DNA of 41,222 nucleotides, from the NCBI GenBank assembly GCA_031431195.1, contig JANPCU010000343.1:1-41222 (forward strand), in the 5' to 3' direction. The position numbers and the translations under genes were made by a program. Shown here one piece after another: positions 1 to 8,521 of the stretch. How positions within the stretch are numbered: position 1 is the first letter of the stretch; every line of letters starts with the position of its first letter. The notes beneath the pieces are model-generated. The model was not told the origin of the DNA and ran no database searches. It saw only the letters and a program-made list of their open reading frames with translations. The DNA comes from TH-plancto1 sp031431195 (GTDB taxonomy: Bacteria; Planctomycetota; Planctomycetia; Planctomycetales; Planctomycetaceae).

Positions 1-450
1 GGGGCTAACCCCCCCTTTTTTTTCGGGGGGGTACACGCCGTGGGGGCTACCCCCCCCCCCCACGTTCAGCTGTCTCTGACCGATCGCCTAACTGGAATGC
101 CCGAGGCCGAGGAAACCCTGGGGCCCGGCATCGAACCACGCCCTCCCGATCAAGATCGCCTCCTTGTTCAAGACGTGCGAGCTGCCCGGTGTCCCCCAGC
201 CTGCTCACCAGATAATACTTCGCGCGGAGTTCAGGGATTCACAAGCGTCAGCACGAGGAATTCCAGCGAGCCCCCGGCGTGAGCCGGGGTGTTCAGACCA
301 GAGAATGCCTGTTGGTCCCAGTGAACCGTGGCGCAGTGATTGACCGGAACAGAGTCGGTTCTCGGAGCGACGCTCTCGGGTTGGAACCCCCCGGCTCATG
401 CCGGGGGCTCGCCAGAATGTCTCATTCCACATCCATCGGAGTGTACACAG
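1..450. repeat. Leader region with long inverted repeat (family A)
   Basis: No convincing gene is seen here. The first 60 bases are dominated by C, G and T homopolymers and may be a contig edge. Arms at 266-290 and 386-412 are inverted copies of a GC-rich element with core GAGCCCCCGGCGTGAGCC (left) and its complement (right, one to two differences), about 95 bases apart. The sequence following the right arm (AGAATGTCTCATTC) recurs with one change after the right arm of the copy near 10450. The element stops just before the kinase gene start at 451. Confidence 0.75.
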
Positions 451-1419
451 ATGCCAGAGTGCTTCATCGCCATCGACGCTGGCACGACCAACTCACGAGC
501 CTGGCTCGTCGAGAATGGTGTGGTGCGGGCCGGTGACTCGATCCTGATCGGAGTGCGCGACACCGCCCGCGACGGACACCCGGGGCGATTGATCGCCGGG
601 TTACGCGAACTGGTCGCCTCCGTGCGAAGCCAGTCTGTCGCCGAACCCTCGCTCATCGCAGCTGCGGGAATGTTGACATCGTCGTTGGGTCTGCGCGAGG
701 TCGCGCATCAAGTGGCTCCAGCGGGAGTCGTCGAGTTGGCGGCTGGACGCGTCGAGTTGCGACTGCCGGAGATCAGCGATCTGCCGCTGGTCCTCTTTCC
801 GGGAGTGCGTTCGGGGGCCTGGTTTGCGGAGGAAGATGTCGAGTCGACCGACCTGATGCGGGGCGAGGAGACACTCTGTCTGGGATTGGCGAGCCAGAGA
901 CCGGGACAGCCGCTCACGGTCCTCAATCTCGGGTCGCACTGGAAGACGATTCAGGTCGATTCCCAGGGGCGGATCACCGGCAGTTGGACGACACTGTCGG
1001 GCGAGTTGTTGCAGGCAGTCATGACGCAGACGATCCTGGCCAGTGCGGTCCCCGAGGGGCGTCCCGCAGCTCTTGACGAGGAGTGGCGATCACGCGGAGG
1101 CGAGATGCTCAGCCGCTACGGGTTAAGCCGGACCTTGTTTGCCGTTCGGCTGTGGGAGGTGCAGGCCGCCGCGCGCGTCACGGCGGAGCAGCGGCTGGCA
1201 TTCCTCGTCGGTGCCTTGGTCGCTGAGGGGCTGGATGGCTTTCGTCGTGCCGGATTCCTGACCAGCGGGCCGGTCGTACTGGTGGGCAGTGGCGGGATCG
1301 CGGATGCCTGGCAATCCCAACTGGAACAATCGGGACTTTCCGTGGAGAGGATTGACGGGGAGGCGACGACTCAAGCCTTTGTGTCGGGAATCGGGAAGCT
1401 GTTGCGGGCGAGGACGTGA
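451..1419 (+). CDS. dgoK: 2-dehydro-3-deoxygalactonokinase (DgoK family)
   Basis: Predicted to phosphorylate 2-keto-3-deoxygalactonate to its 6-phosphate in the DeLey-Doudoroff galactonate pathway, in the cytoplasm. The N-terminus carries the phosphate-binding signature AIDAGTTNSRAWL, close to the AIDWGTTN-type motif of the family. A second glycine-rich segment (LNLGSHWK, about residue 165) and a C-terminal LVGSGGIADAW segment fit the ASKHA-fold sugar kinases. At 322 residues it has the family's usual length. The ATG at 451 is chosen because the conserved motif begins five residues later; upstream in-frame codons lie in an intergenic repeat. The gene stands alone, with no aldolase or dehydratase beside it in this window, so the galactonate substrate is inferred from the family only. 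Confidence 0.82.
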   Translation: MPECFIAIDAGTTNSRAWLVENGVVRAGDSILIGVRDTARDGHPGRLIAGLRELVASVRSQSVAEPSLIAAAGMLTSSLGLREVAHQVAPAGVVELAAGRVELRLPEISDLPLVLFPGVRSGAWFAEEDVESTDLMRGEETLCLGLASQRPGQPLTVLNLGSHWKTIQVDSQGRITGSWTTLSGELLQAVMTQTILASAVPEGRPAALDEEWRSRGGEMLSRYGLSRTLFAVRLWEVQAAARVTAEQRLAFLVGALVAEGLDGFRRAGFLTSGPVVLVGSGGIADAWQSQLEQSGLSVERIDGEATTQAFVSGIGKLLRART

Positions 1420-1574
1420 AGGACTCGCCATGTCTTCCCGGAGGGAAACCGTGCGGTGTGGGGATTTTTCGTTCGCCACTGATGGCCTCCCCAGCGTATC
1501 ATCAGCATCCGAGCGTCAGCGCGGTTTCGATTGTGTCGACGTTCCTGATTGTTCCGGCGCGAGGAAGATCACCC

Positions 1575-4514
1575 ATGGCAGGTCAAATCAGCCCACAGCC
1601 CGGCGGGCTCGTGGCGAAGTGGAGTCGTTCGTCACGACCGTGCCGGATTTTGGCGTGCATGGGTTTGGTTTTTGTGGTCAGTTCAGCGGTGCGGGCTCAG
1701 GACAAGAGTGCGGTGCCCGCTCCTGCAGTCGTGACAGCGACGCCCCCCGGAGAGGTGAAGCCCGGTCAACCTGCTCCCGCTGTCGGTCCGGATGGCAAAC
1801 CGGTCGATCCCACAACGAAACCCGGCGAGCCTGCTAAGCCTGCGGAATCTGCGACGAAGGTCATCCGCCGCGCGGAGTACCTGAAAACACCCGGTTCCAG
1901 CGACAAGGTCGAGGCACCGCTCGGTGCGGACGGCAAAGTCGAGTTCAACTTCCAAAGCACTCCCTGGCCTCCCGTCCTCGACTGGCTGGCCGAAGTGTCC
2001 GGCAAGAGCCTCGACTGGCAGGAACTTCCGGGAGATTATCTGAACCTGCATACGCAGCGTCGGTACACCCCCGAGGAAGCCCGCGATCTCTTGAATTGGC
2101 ACCTGCTGGCACGGGGGTACACCCTGCTGCTGCATGACGAAGTCTTCACTGTGGTCTCGGTCAAGGGACTCAATCCTGGCATCGTCCCGCGCGTCTCGAT
2201 TCAGGAACTGGCCACCCGCATGCCGAATGAGTTCGTGAAGCTCTCCTTGCCCCTCGATTGGCTCATCGCGGAGGATGCAGCCACCCAACTGGCTCCCATG
2301 CTGAGTCCCAATGGCAAGCTGTCGGCCCTAAAGTCGGTCAACCGCATCGAGGCGATGGATGCGGTGTCCAATCTGCGAGACATCGTCACGTTGCTGGAGG
2401 AAGAGCAGTCGAATCAAACACGGGAACGCGCCCTAGTCCGGGAGTTCAAACTCGTCCATGTGCGAGCCGATGAGGTGGTACTCTCCCTCATGGCGATTCT
2501 GGGGATCGAGAAAAAGGCGGTCGCCAGTTCGAGCGGTGATATGAACGGCATGATGCAGCAGATGCAAATGCAGATGCAACAACAGATGCAGCAAATGCAG
2601 CAGCAAGGCGGGGGCGGGGGGGCCGCTGCTCAGAAGCCGAGCGAACCGCGGCTGGTGGTGAATTCGCGAGAGAACAGCATTCTCGCACACGCACCGCCCG
2701 ACAAGATGGAGATCATCCAGCAAACCGTGAAGGCACTGGATGTGACGGGTGGGACCGATGGGCAGATCCTTCGTCATCTGGACCGCATGCGGGTCTATCG
2801 GCTGAAGACACTGAATCCCGGACCACTGGCCGAGATCCTGAGCGATGTGGGCGACCTGTCTCCCGGGGCACGCATTCGCATCGACAAGGACAATAATTCC
2901 ATCGTGCTGTTTGGCTCGCTCGCTGACCATGTGACCGTGCAGTCCCTGGTGGAGAAGCTGGACGGCAGCCCCCGCAGCTTCGAGGTCATTACACTCCGCC
3001 AGCTGCGTGCCGACGAAGTGGCTGGCTCCATCCTGTTCATGCTGAGTCCCGAGGAAAAAAAGGAACCCCAGCGGTCGCGTTGGTCCTATTTTGACTCCTA
3101 TGGCAGCAACGAAGACACGACTCGCAAGGAGGAGCGTCCCTTTCGCGTCGACGCCGATGTCGAGCAGAACCGACTCTTGGTGTGGGCCAATTCCGTGGAA
3201 CTGCAAGAGGTCCAGGGACTGCTGATCAAAATGGGGGAAATCTCCAGCGACCAGACCAACCCGCAGTCGACCCGCACTCTCGAGTTCGCCTCTCCGGAAG
3301 AGGCCGATCATGTCCTCCAGCAGTTGCAACAGCTCTGGCCGAATGTTTCCCCGAATCCATTGCAGGTTCCAGCTGCAGTTCCTTCAGCGACCGATCCTCT
3401 GCCGAGACCCGCCCCGAGTGTCCCCGAGCCGTTGAAAGACTCGGCAGAGCGGGCACAGCGAACTCGGGCGAAATTCACTCAGCTCGAAACGGTGCTGGTC
3501 GAGGATGCCGATATCACGCCAGCGGTTCCTCCGGCTGGTCGTCATCCGCTGGCGGGGGACGAGTCATTGCCAGCTGCCCCCCGTATCGGTGATTCGCGTG
3601 TCGCACCCACTGGAATCCCACCCATCGGCGTTCATCGTCTGCCCGATGGCCGCGTCATAATCGGTTCCGCAGACACGCGAGCCCTCGATCAGCTGGAACA
3701 ACTGGTTCGCGACCTGCGCCCCAAGACCCCGGATTTCCGCGTGTTTCATTTGAAGAATAGCAACACGTGGGCGTTTGGGCTGGAGATGAATCTGAAGGAT
3801 TTCTTTGAGACGGAAGAGGACGACAAAACGATCCTGGATTGGTACGGCGATGTCGTGTCGACGAAAGACAAGACCCCGAGCCGTCTGTCCAAGCGTCGAA
3901 AACTGAAGATCATCTCCGACGCTGAATCGCGCACCATCCTGGTGCAGAACGCCACTGCGGAACAGTTGGTGACCATCGAGAATCTGATTGAAGTGTATGA
4001 TCTCCCGGAATCGAACGACCCCCGAGCGATCCGTGTGACAAAGATCTTCGGCCTGAAGCACTCGCAGGCATCGGTGATTGCCGAAACCGTCAAATCGGTT
4101 TACCGCGACCTGCTCAGTGCCAATGACTCGTCATTTCAGTCCAAGGCAGACGACAAGCAACCTCCCCAGGCCCAAGGACCATCCACCAGTTACATCTTTG
4201 GCCGCAGCAATTCCGACTCGACGAAGAAGGATGAACCGAAAGAACAACCGATCCGCTTCAAAGGCCTGCTCTCGATCGGTGTGGACGAGGTGTCGAACTC
4301 GCTGGTCGTCTCCGCCGCCAGCGGATTGATGGATGATATCTCCCAGCTCATCGAAACCCTGGATGAGTCCGCCAAGCCGAACACTAAGTTCGAAGTGATG
4401 CGACTGAACTCCAGCCTGGACGCAGCCACCGCCCAAGAGAAGATCAGCAGCCTCCTCGGAGCCGGGAAAAAGACGAAGATCAAGGTCTCCAGTTCGGGGG
4501 AAAAGGGCAAGTAG
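1575..4514 (+). CDS. Exported Secretin_N-repeat protein lacking a channel domain
   Basis: A 979-residue exported protein built from repeated secretin N-terminal (Secretin_N/NolW-like) modules, the periplasmic ring domains of type II/III secretion and type IV pilus secretins. The ATG at 1575 is preceded by GAGGAA and gives a signal peptide ending near VSSAVRAQ (about residue 40). Repeated strand-helix-strand modules of the type 'vr.L.h..adev...l' with 'ivvd...NsilV' recur at about residues 285-400, 405-470, 475-575, 690-800 and 800-900. A Met/Gln-rich tract followed by a glycine run lies at about 323-352. No C-terminal secretin beta-barrel domain is visible; the protein ends in a charged tail. 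It likely scaffolds periplasmic rings or partners with the PilM-type system at 32-39 kb. Secretin_N assignment is firm; the specific role is unknown. Confidence 0.75.
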   Translation: MAGQISPQPGGLVAKWSRSSRPCRILACMGLVFVVSSAVRAQDKSAVPAPAVVTATPPGEVKPGQPAPAVGPDGKPVDPTTKPGEPAKPAESATKVIRRAEYLKTPGSSDKVEAPLGADGKVEFNFQSTPWPPVLDWLAEVSGKSLDWQELPGDYLNLHTQRRYTPEEARDLLNWHLLARGYTLLLHDEVFTVVSVKGLNPGIVPRVSIQELATRMPNEFVKLSLPLDWLIAEDAATQLAPMLSPNGKLSALKSVNRIEAMDAVSNLRDIVTLLEEEQSNQTRERALVREFKLVHVRADEVVLSLMAILGIEKKAVASSSGDMNGMMQQMQMQMQQQMQQMQQQGGGGGAAAQKPSEPRLVVNSRENSILAHAPPDKMEIIQQTVKALDVTGGTDGQILRHLDRMRVYRLKTLNPGPLAEILSDVGDLSPGARIRIDKDNNSIVLFGSLADHVTVQSLVEKLDGSPRSFEVITLRQLRADEVAGSILFMLSPEEKKEPQRSRWSYFDSYGSNEDTTRKEERPFRVDADVEQNRLLVWANSVELQEVQGLLIKMGEISSDQTNPQSTRTLEFASPEEADHVLQQLQQLWPNVSPNPLQVPAAVPSATDPLPRPAPSVPEPLKDSAERAQRTRAKFTQLETVLVEDADITPAVPPAGRHPLAGDESLPAAPRIGDSRVAPTGIPPIGVHRLPDGRVIIGSADTRALDQLEQLVRDLRPKTPDFRVFHLKNSNTWAFGLEMNLKDFFETEEDDKTILDWYGDVVSTKDKTPSRLSKRRKLKIISDAESRTILVQNATAEQLVTIENLIEVYDLPESNDPRAIRVTKIFGLKHSQASVIAETVKSVYRDLLSANDSSFQSKADDKQPPQAQGPSTSYIFGRSNSDSTKKDEPKEQPIRFKGLLSIGVDEVSNSLVVSAASGLMDDISQLIETLDESAKPNTKFEVMRLNSSLDAATAQEKISSLLGAGKKTKIKVSSSGEKGK

Positions 4515-5596
4515 ATTCTCCCGTACTGCATTCACGCCTCGGCACAGTCTGCACTTGGGGAAGGGGTGAGACAGGCCCACACGGGAGGGCGAAGCTCCGG
4601 CTGAGCCAGAGCTGTGAACAGGGTGCGATCTTCGTGGGGCACGTTTTCGACGGGCCCGTCGCCTCTCCGACCGTAGCTCATGTCGCTCCGCGACTGAGAT
4701 TCCTCCCCCCAGCCCCCCCTTCGATTTCAGCGGAACCTCCGCTTCGAGTCTTTCATCCGGCGGAATGCGAGTCGCGGAGCGACATCGCCTACACTCCTTC
4801 ATGTTCACAGCCGGAGCTTCGCCCCCAGTTCTGTGAACAGGATGCGATCTTCGTGGGGCACGTTTTCCACGTGCCCGTCCACAACAGAGCGACAGCCGGA
4901 CAAGCGAAGGGCTGCTTTGGGGAGCTGTGGCTCTATTTCGCGCGGAGAGAAATGAGGCATTTCGTAGGACGGACATCCTTGTCCGTCCGTGTGAAAAACT
5001 CGAAGAGCAACGGACGAGGACGTCCGTCGTACGCCTCGATCTACCCGCGTGAAGTAGAACAGCTGGGCCGCAGAGTTGAGGCCACCAGAATCGCCCACAA
5101 GCGTCCTCCCCGTTTGCGTTTTTTGAGTGTCTGGCGGTCATCTCTTTCGTCGGAATTCACTCCCAAGTGCATGAATTTCGCCCGTCCTTCGTCGGACACC
5201 GGGCGCGTCGAAAACGTGCCCCACGGCCAACGGATTCACCACGATCCTGTTCACCGCACTGGGGGAACTGTCCCGAGGGGAGGCGAACCCCCACAGCAAG
5301 CGTTGTCGGACCAGGAGTGTGATTCCGCTGAACACCAAACCGAAGCCCTCGATTCATCAGTTACAGCCTATGGGTGGGGCGAAGTGTCTGTCAGTCTTCT
5401 GATTATATCGGTAATAATACATAAGTCCGTTGACGTGTACGAAAGTGCGCTCCTGAATTGAGGACGGGTTGAGTCTGGTGGAGCGCGTCGGTATCCTGCT
5501 GCGCTTCAACTGCGGGGTTCGCTTCGTGGAGGTGGGAGGCGTTGTCTTCCACATCAGGTCACTGACGGCACAAGTCATCACAGCGGAGCAGCGGGC
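4515..5596. repeat. Non-coding 1.1-kb patch packed with dispersed repeats
   Basis: No gene is supported here. Family C (core TGGGGCACGTTTTC) occurs three times: 4614-4660, 4833-4879, and inverted at 5201-5254. A 15-bp perfect inverted repeat, TGTCGCTCCGCGACT and its complement, lies at 4681-4695 and 4770-4784. Family B (GTAGGACGGACATCC and later GGACGTCCGTCGTAC) lies at 4964-5032. The last 200 bases are more AT-rich and contain TTGACG at 5430-5435 and TAATAAT near 5412, so the promoter for the following lipid genes may lie there, but no well-spaced pair is convincing. Confidence 0.7.
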
Positions 5597-6070
5597 GTGC
5601 GATTCTCTCTGGTCGATCGAATCTTGACACTCGAGCCGGGTAAGTCCATTTCGGCAGTCAAGAACCTGACCATTGCGGAAGAGTACCTCGCGGACCACTT
5701 CCCCGGTTTCCCGGTGATGCCGGGCGTGCTGATGATCGAATCGCTGGTGCAGGCGGGAGGTTGGCTGTTGCGGGAAACCGAAGGGTTCCAGTACAGCACG
5801 ATTCTCCTCAAGGAAGCCCGGGCCGTGAAGTTCAACAACTTCGTCAAGCCAGGGTATGCCCTCCATGTCGTGTGCGAAATCACCAAGCATGAGGGCAACC
5901 TCTACACTCTCAAAGGTACGGGAACGGTAGACGGCACTTCGGCGGTCAGCGCGAAACTCACCTTGGAGCAGTTCAACTTGGCCGACCGAAATCCCAACTT
6001 GAAGAAGTCGGACGACCTGCGGATTCAGAAGCTGCGGGAACTGTTTGCCTGTCTGTGGCAGGTGGCGTAG
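5597..6070 (+). CDS. 3-hydroxyacyl-ACP dehydratase (FabZ-like), first copy
   Basis: A 157-residue hot-dog-fold dehydratase expected to convert 3-hydroxyacyl-ACP to trans-2-enoyl-ACP in the cytoplasm. The catalytic segment HFPGFPVMPG places the active-site His at residue 34, and the Glu is residue 48 in MIESLVQAGG. The start is a GTG with GGAG eight bases upstream; the conserved core begins a few residues later and no nearby ATG fits. It heads a same-strand run with a reductase, an acyl carrier protein and a second dehydratase. FabZ enzymes are usually near 145 residues, so the extra C-terminal dozen is mild. Whether it serves membrane lipids or a special acyl product cannot be decided from sequence. 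Confidence 0.85.
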   Translation: MRFSLVDRILTLEPGKSISAVKNLTIAEEYLADHFPGFPVMPGVLMIESLVQAGGWLLRETEGFQYSTILLKEARAVKFNNFVKPGYALHVVCEITKHEGNLYTLKGTGTVDGTSAVSAKLTLEQFNLADRNPNLKKSDDLRIQKLRELFACLWQVA

Positions 6071-6102
6071 GTAGGAAAGCCGTCAGCGTTTAGCCAGAGA
6101 GA

Positions 6103-6179
6103 CCGTACGACGGACGTCCTCGTCCGTCGACAACGAGAGACAGACATTCGGACGGGCCAAGGGGCCCGTCCTACAAACT
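6103..6179. repeat. Hairpin repeats between fabZ-like and fabG genes
   Basis: A half-copy of repeat family B (GACGGACGTCCTCGTCCGTC) lies at 6107-6130. It is followed by a hairpin of GACGGGCC and its complement at about 6152-6172. The same family recurs at 4964-5032 and 9304-9375. This suggests the lipid genes may not be a tight operon. Confidence 0.6.
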
Positions 6180-6190
6180 GAGAACAACCC

Positions 6191-6952
6191 ATGAAACTGG
6201 CAGGCAAAATCGCACTCGTGACCGGTGGCAGCCGGGGCATTGGCAAGGCTGTCGTCGAGGCATTCGCTCGCGAAGGGGCCAAGGTCGCCTTCGTGTACCA
6301 CTCGAAGGCCGAAGCGGCGAATGCGGTCGTGGCTGAGCAGGCCGCTCTGGGCCGAGAAGTCATGGCCATTCAGGGCGATGTCAGTGACAACGCTACGGCT
6401 GACAGCATCGTTCAGCAGGTCATCGAAAAGTGGTCGCGGATTGACATCCTGGTCAACAACGCCGGGATCATTAAAGACGGCCTGCTGATGGCGATGGACC
6501 CCGCCGACTGGAACGCGGTCATCAACACCAATCTGGGCAGCGTCTACAACTTCTGCCATGCCGTCATGCGGCCCATGATCTCGCAGCGGTCTGGCCGCAT
6601 CATCAACATGTCGAGTGTGGCCGCCGAGTACGGGAACCAGGGGCAGGTCAACTACGCCGCCAGCAAGGGCGGAATTCAAGGACTGACCCGCTGTTTGGCC
6701 ACCGAAGTCGGTCGCCGCAATATTACCGTCAACGCCATTGCCCCCGGTTTCATTGAGACCGACATGACGGAAGCTGTCCGCAACATGGGCGGCGACAAGT
6801 TCAAGGAAGTCGTCGCTGGGATTTCGCTGAAGCGTCTAGGCAAGCCCGAAGACATTGCCAACGCCGCGCTGTTCCTGGCCAGCGATGACGCCGCTTACAT
6901 TACCGGACACGTGTTGACAGTCGACGGGGGCTTGACCCTCGGCGGCATTTGA
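6191..6952 (+). CDS. fabG: 3-oxoacyl-ACP reductase (FabG family)
   Basis: A 253-residue short-chain dehydrogenase expected to reduce 3-ketoacyl-ACP with NADPH. The Rossmann motif TGGSRGIG is at 11-18, NNAG at 89-92, and the catalytic tetrad is N114, S142, Y155 and K159 (YAASKGG). The C-terminus GHVLTVDGGLTLGGI matches FabG. Start at ATG 6191 places the first strand (KIALVTGG) at the expected distance. It follows the first FabZ-like gene by about 120 bases, which hold repeats, and precedes the carrier protein. Family assignment is secure. FabG is hard to separate from related SDRs by sequence alone, but the neighbours support an acyl-ACP substrate. Confidence 0.9.
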   Translation: MKLAGKIALVTGGSRGIGKAVVEAFAREGAKVAFVYHSKAEAANAVVAEQAALGREVMAIQGDVSDNATADSIVQQVIEKWSRIDILVNNAGIIKDGLLMAMDPADWNAVINTNLGSVYNFCHAVMRPMISQRSGRIINMSSVAAEYGNQGQVNYAASKGGIQGLTRCLATEVGRRNITVNAIAPGFIETDMTEAVRNMGGDKFKEVVAGISLKRLGKPEDIANAALFLASDDAAYITGHVLTVDGGLTLGGI

Positions 6953-6965
6953 AGAAGAAGCCTAG

Positions 6966-6990
6966 GGTCCAGGGCCTAGAGCCCTGGACC
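6966..6990. repeat. Hairpin after fabG
   Basis: Perfect 10-bp inverted repeat GGTCCAGGGC / GCCCTGGACC with a five-base loop, just 13 bases after the fabG stop. No T-run follows, so it is not a classical terminator. Related GGCCCTAGG-type palindromic sequence lies at about 7088-7120. The 289-base gap to the next gene holds nothing else recognised. Confidence 0.6.
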
Positions 6991-7241
6991 AGAGAGAACA
7001 CAGAACAACACGAGAAACGGGGCTGTCTGCGAGGACGCGGCCCCACCAGTGGAGAGCCTCCCGGTCAGGACGGCTGTTTGCTGGCACTAGGCCCTCGCCC
7101 TTAGGCCTTAGGCCCTAGGACCTCAACAGGTTCGCATCGCAGTCGGTTTCAGAGCGGGGTCAGACAATCCAGCTCGGAGGGTCCGAAGCGTGTGGCGATG
7201 GTCGCCACTCCAGAGCGTTGCATTGATGACGGGAGATACCC

Positions 7242-7631
7242 ATGCCGAGTCGTGATGAGATTTTTGAAAAGGTCCGCGAGACACTGGTCGACGCCCTGGG
7301 GGTTGATGACGATGAAGTCACGCCCACAGCCACGCTGATCGGTGATCTGGGAGCTGAGTCGATCGACTTCCTCGACATTGTGTTCCGACTGGAGAAGAAC
7401 TTCGACATTAAGATTCCCCGTGGCGAACTGTTTCCCGAGAACATCGCCTCGTCCGACTCCGGCTTCGTCGTGGGTGGCAAGGTCACCGAAAGCGGCATCG
7501 CCGAACTGCGGAATCGCATGCCCCACGCCAACCTCGACAAGTTTGCAGCTGACCCCAAGGTTGAGCGGATTTCTGATCTGTTCACCGTCGACATGGTCTG
7601 CAAGTTCCTGGCCCACAAGCTGGGTGCGTAG
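7242..7631 (+). CDS. Acyl carrier protein, extended form
   Basis: A 129-residue carrier protein. The phosphopantetheine site is Ser40 in GDLGAESIDFLDIV, a variant of the usual GADSLD motif. Helices before and after match the four-helix ACP fold. The protein is longer than FAS ACPs (about 80 residues): after residue 60 there is an inserted segment (SSDSGFVVGGKVTESGIAEL) before the last helices, typical of dedicated carriers outside primary fatty-acid synthesis. The ATG at 7242 has GGGAG six bases upstream. It sits between FabG and the second FabZ, which implies that all four gene products share an ACP-bound chain. Confidence 0.85.
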   Translation: MPSRDEIFEKVRETLVDALGVDDDEVTPTATLIGDLGAESIDFLDIVFRLEKNFDIKIPRGELFPENIASSDSGFVVGGKVTESGIAELRNRMPHANLDKFAADPKVERISDLFTVDMVCKFLAHKLGA

Positions 7632-7719
7632 TGGGATAGGTTTCCAGCCTGTCGTCTGAAATCCATTGAGCGTTCCACACCGCCAAGACTTCCGAAGTCT
7701 CCCAAGACTTCGGAAGTCT
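7631..7719. repeat. Repeat families F and D between acp and second fabZ
   Basis: Family F (GGTTTCCAGCCTGTCGT) spans 7631-7655 and recurs with a single mismatch at 41180-41204. Family D follows: AGACTTCCGAAGTCT at 7686-7700 and its perfect complement at 7705-7719, a 15-bp stem with a four-base loop. Each arm is itself nearly palindromic. Confidence 0.75.
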
Positions 7720-7755
7720 GGCCCCTCAACCCTCAACCCTCAACGATCTCCCCCC

Positions 7756-8235
7756 ATGCGCTGGTTCTGGATCGACCGTTTTATCGAATTCCACAGCGGC
7801 AAGTCCGCCAAGGCCGTGAAGAACGTGTCCCTGGCGGAGGAGCATCTGCACGACCACTACCCCGGCTTCCCCGTGATGCCCGGCTCGCTGATGATCGAGG
7901 GCATGGCCCAGACCGGCGGTATTCTCCTCGGGGAATCCCACGGCTTTAAGCACGTCGTCATCCTGGCCAAAATCCCCAAAATGATCTTCCACAGCTGGGC
8001 TCAGCCCGGCGACCAACTCATTTATTCCTGTGAGTTACTCGACGCCCGCGACGAAGGCGGCATGGTCAGCGCCCGCGCGACCTGCGGCGACCGCCTGATT
8101 GCCGAAGGTGAAATCGTCTTCGCCCACGTCGCCCCCTCCCAAGCCGGACCCGCCGGTGCCAACCAGAAGAACTTCGTGTTTGAACTCGGCCTGCTTGATG
8201 TCCTGGATGTCGGTAAAGCTGGCGACGGGACGTGA
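7756..8235 (+). CDS. 3-hydroxyacyl-ACP dehydratase (FabZ-like), second copy
   Basis: A 159-residue hot-dog dehydratase similar to the one at 5597 (both have WxxDRF/LVDRI openings, KSAKAVKN versus KSISAVKN, and the same spacing). The active-site His is residue 34 in HYPGFPVMPG and the Glu is residue 48 in MIEGMAQTGG. The ATG at 7756 is chosen because the upstream reading frame runs through a family D repeat; no good ribosome-binding site is seen. The tail (about 140-159) is unlike that of the first copy. Two related but clearly diverged dehydratases flanking one reductase and one carrier suggest either a heterodimer or different chain preferences. That is inference. Confidence 0.85.
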   Translation: MRWFWIDRFIEFHSGKSAKAVKNVSLAEEHLHDHYPGFPVMPGSLMIEGMAQTGGILLGESHGFKHVVILAKIPKMIFHSWAQPGDQLIYSCELLDARDEGGMVSARATCGDRLIAEGEIVFAHVAPSQAGPAGANQKNFVFELGLLDVLDVGKAGDGT

Positions 8236-8264
8236 GACTGCGTGCAGCTCAGTGAGTCCATCCG

Positions 8265-8385
8265 ATGAGTGGTCTCCATATCCTGTTCGGGAACTTGTAC
8301 CGGAAAGACTTGTCCGAAGCCCTTGCGTCGATTGTTGATGAACACGAGCCAGCCGTTGTGATTCTTGCCGAATGTGGAGCAACGG
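8265..8385 (+). pseudogene. Remnant of an endonuclease/exonuclease/phosphatase-family gene
   Basis: The reading frame starts MSGLHILFGNLYRKDLSEAL and continues with VDEHEPAVVILAECGA. This matches the first strand, helix and second strand of EEP-superfamily nucleases (pattern ILFWN...KDL..., then ...D.lILAE). Similarity ends at about residue 39; the rest of the frame (to 8525) is low-complexity and runs into the next gene's leader. An intact family member is about 250-300 residues, so this is a 5' fragment with the catalytic body deleted. It lies 30 bases after the second dehydratase. Confidence 0.5.
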
Positions 8386-8521
8386 TGAGCAGGCCAATCC
8401 CTCACCCAAACCCGCCCGGCTTCCCAGCGACGGAGTGGCGGGATTTGAATTCACAGGCTCTAATCTGTCAGGGTGCTACCGCGTGCTGCACCGTTCCTGT
8501 TCTCCCTCCTGCGGGGCACCG

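Noticed and set aside
2433..3329. Minus-strand 298-codon frame with a His/Leu-rich section.
   Set aside because: The His/Leu run is the complement of the Met/Gln tract of the Secretin_N-repeat gene.
4600..5260. Possible CRISPR-like array because similar units recur.
   Set aside because: Only three copies, in mixed orientation and with irregular spacing; no uniform spacers and no cas genes.
8432..8492. Antisense tRNA-like string: a D-arm-like GTGC...GCAC with GGTA in the loop, and TTCAAATCCCGCC resembling a T-arm end.
   Set aside because: The T stem does not pair, the anticodon arm has a six- or eight-base loop, and no 5' acceptor strand complements CTCCGTC. Not a functional tRNA; a decayed one or chance.
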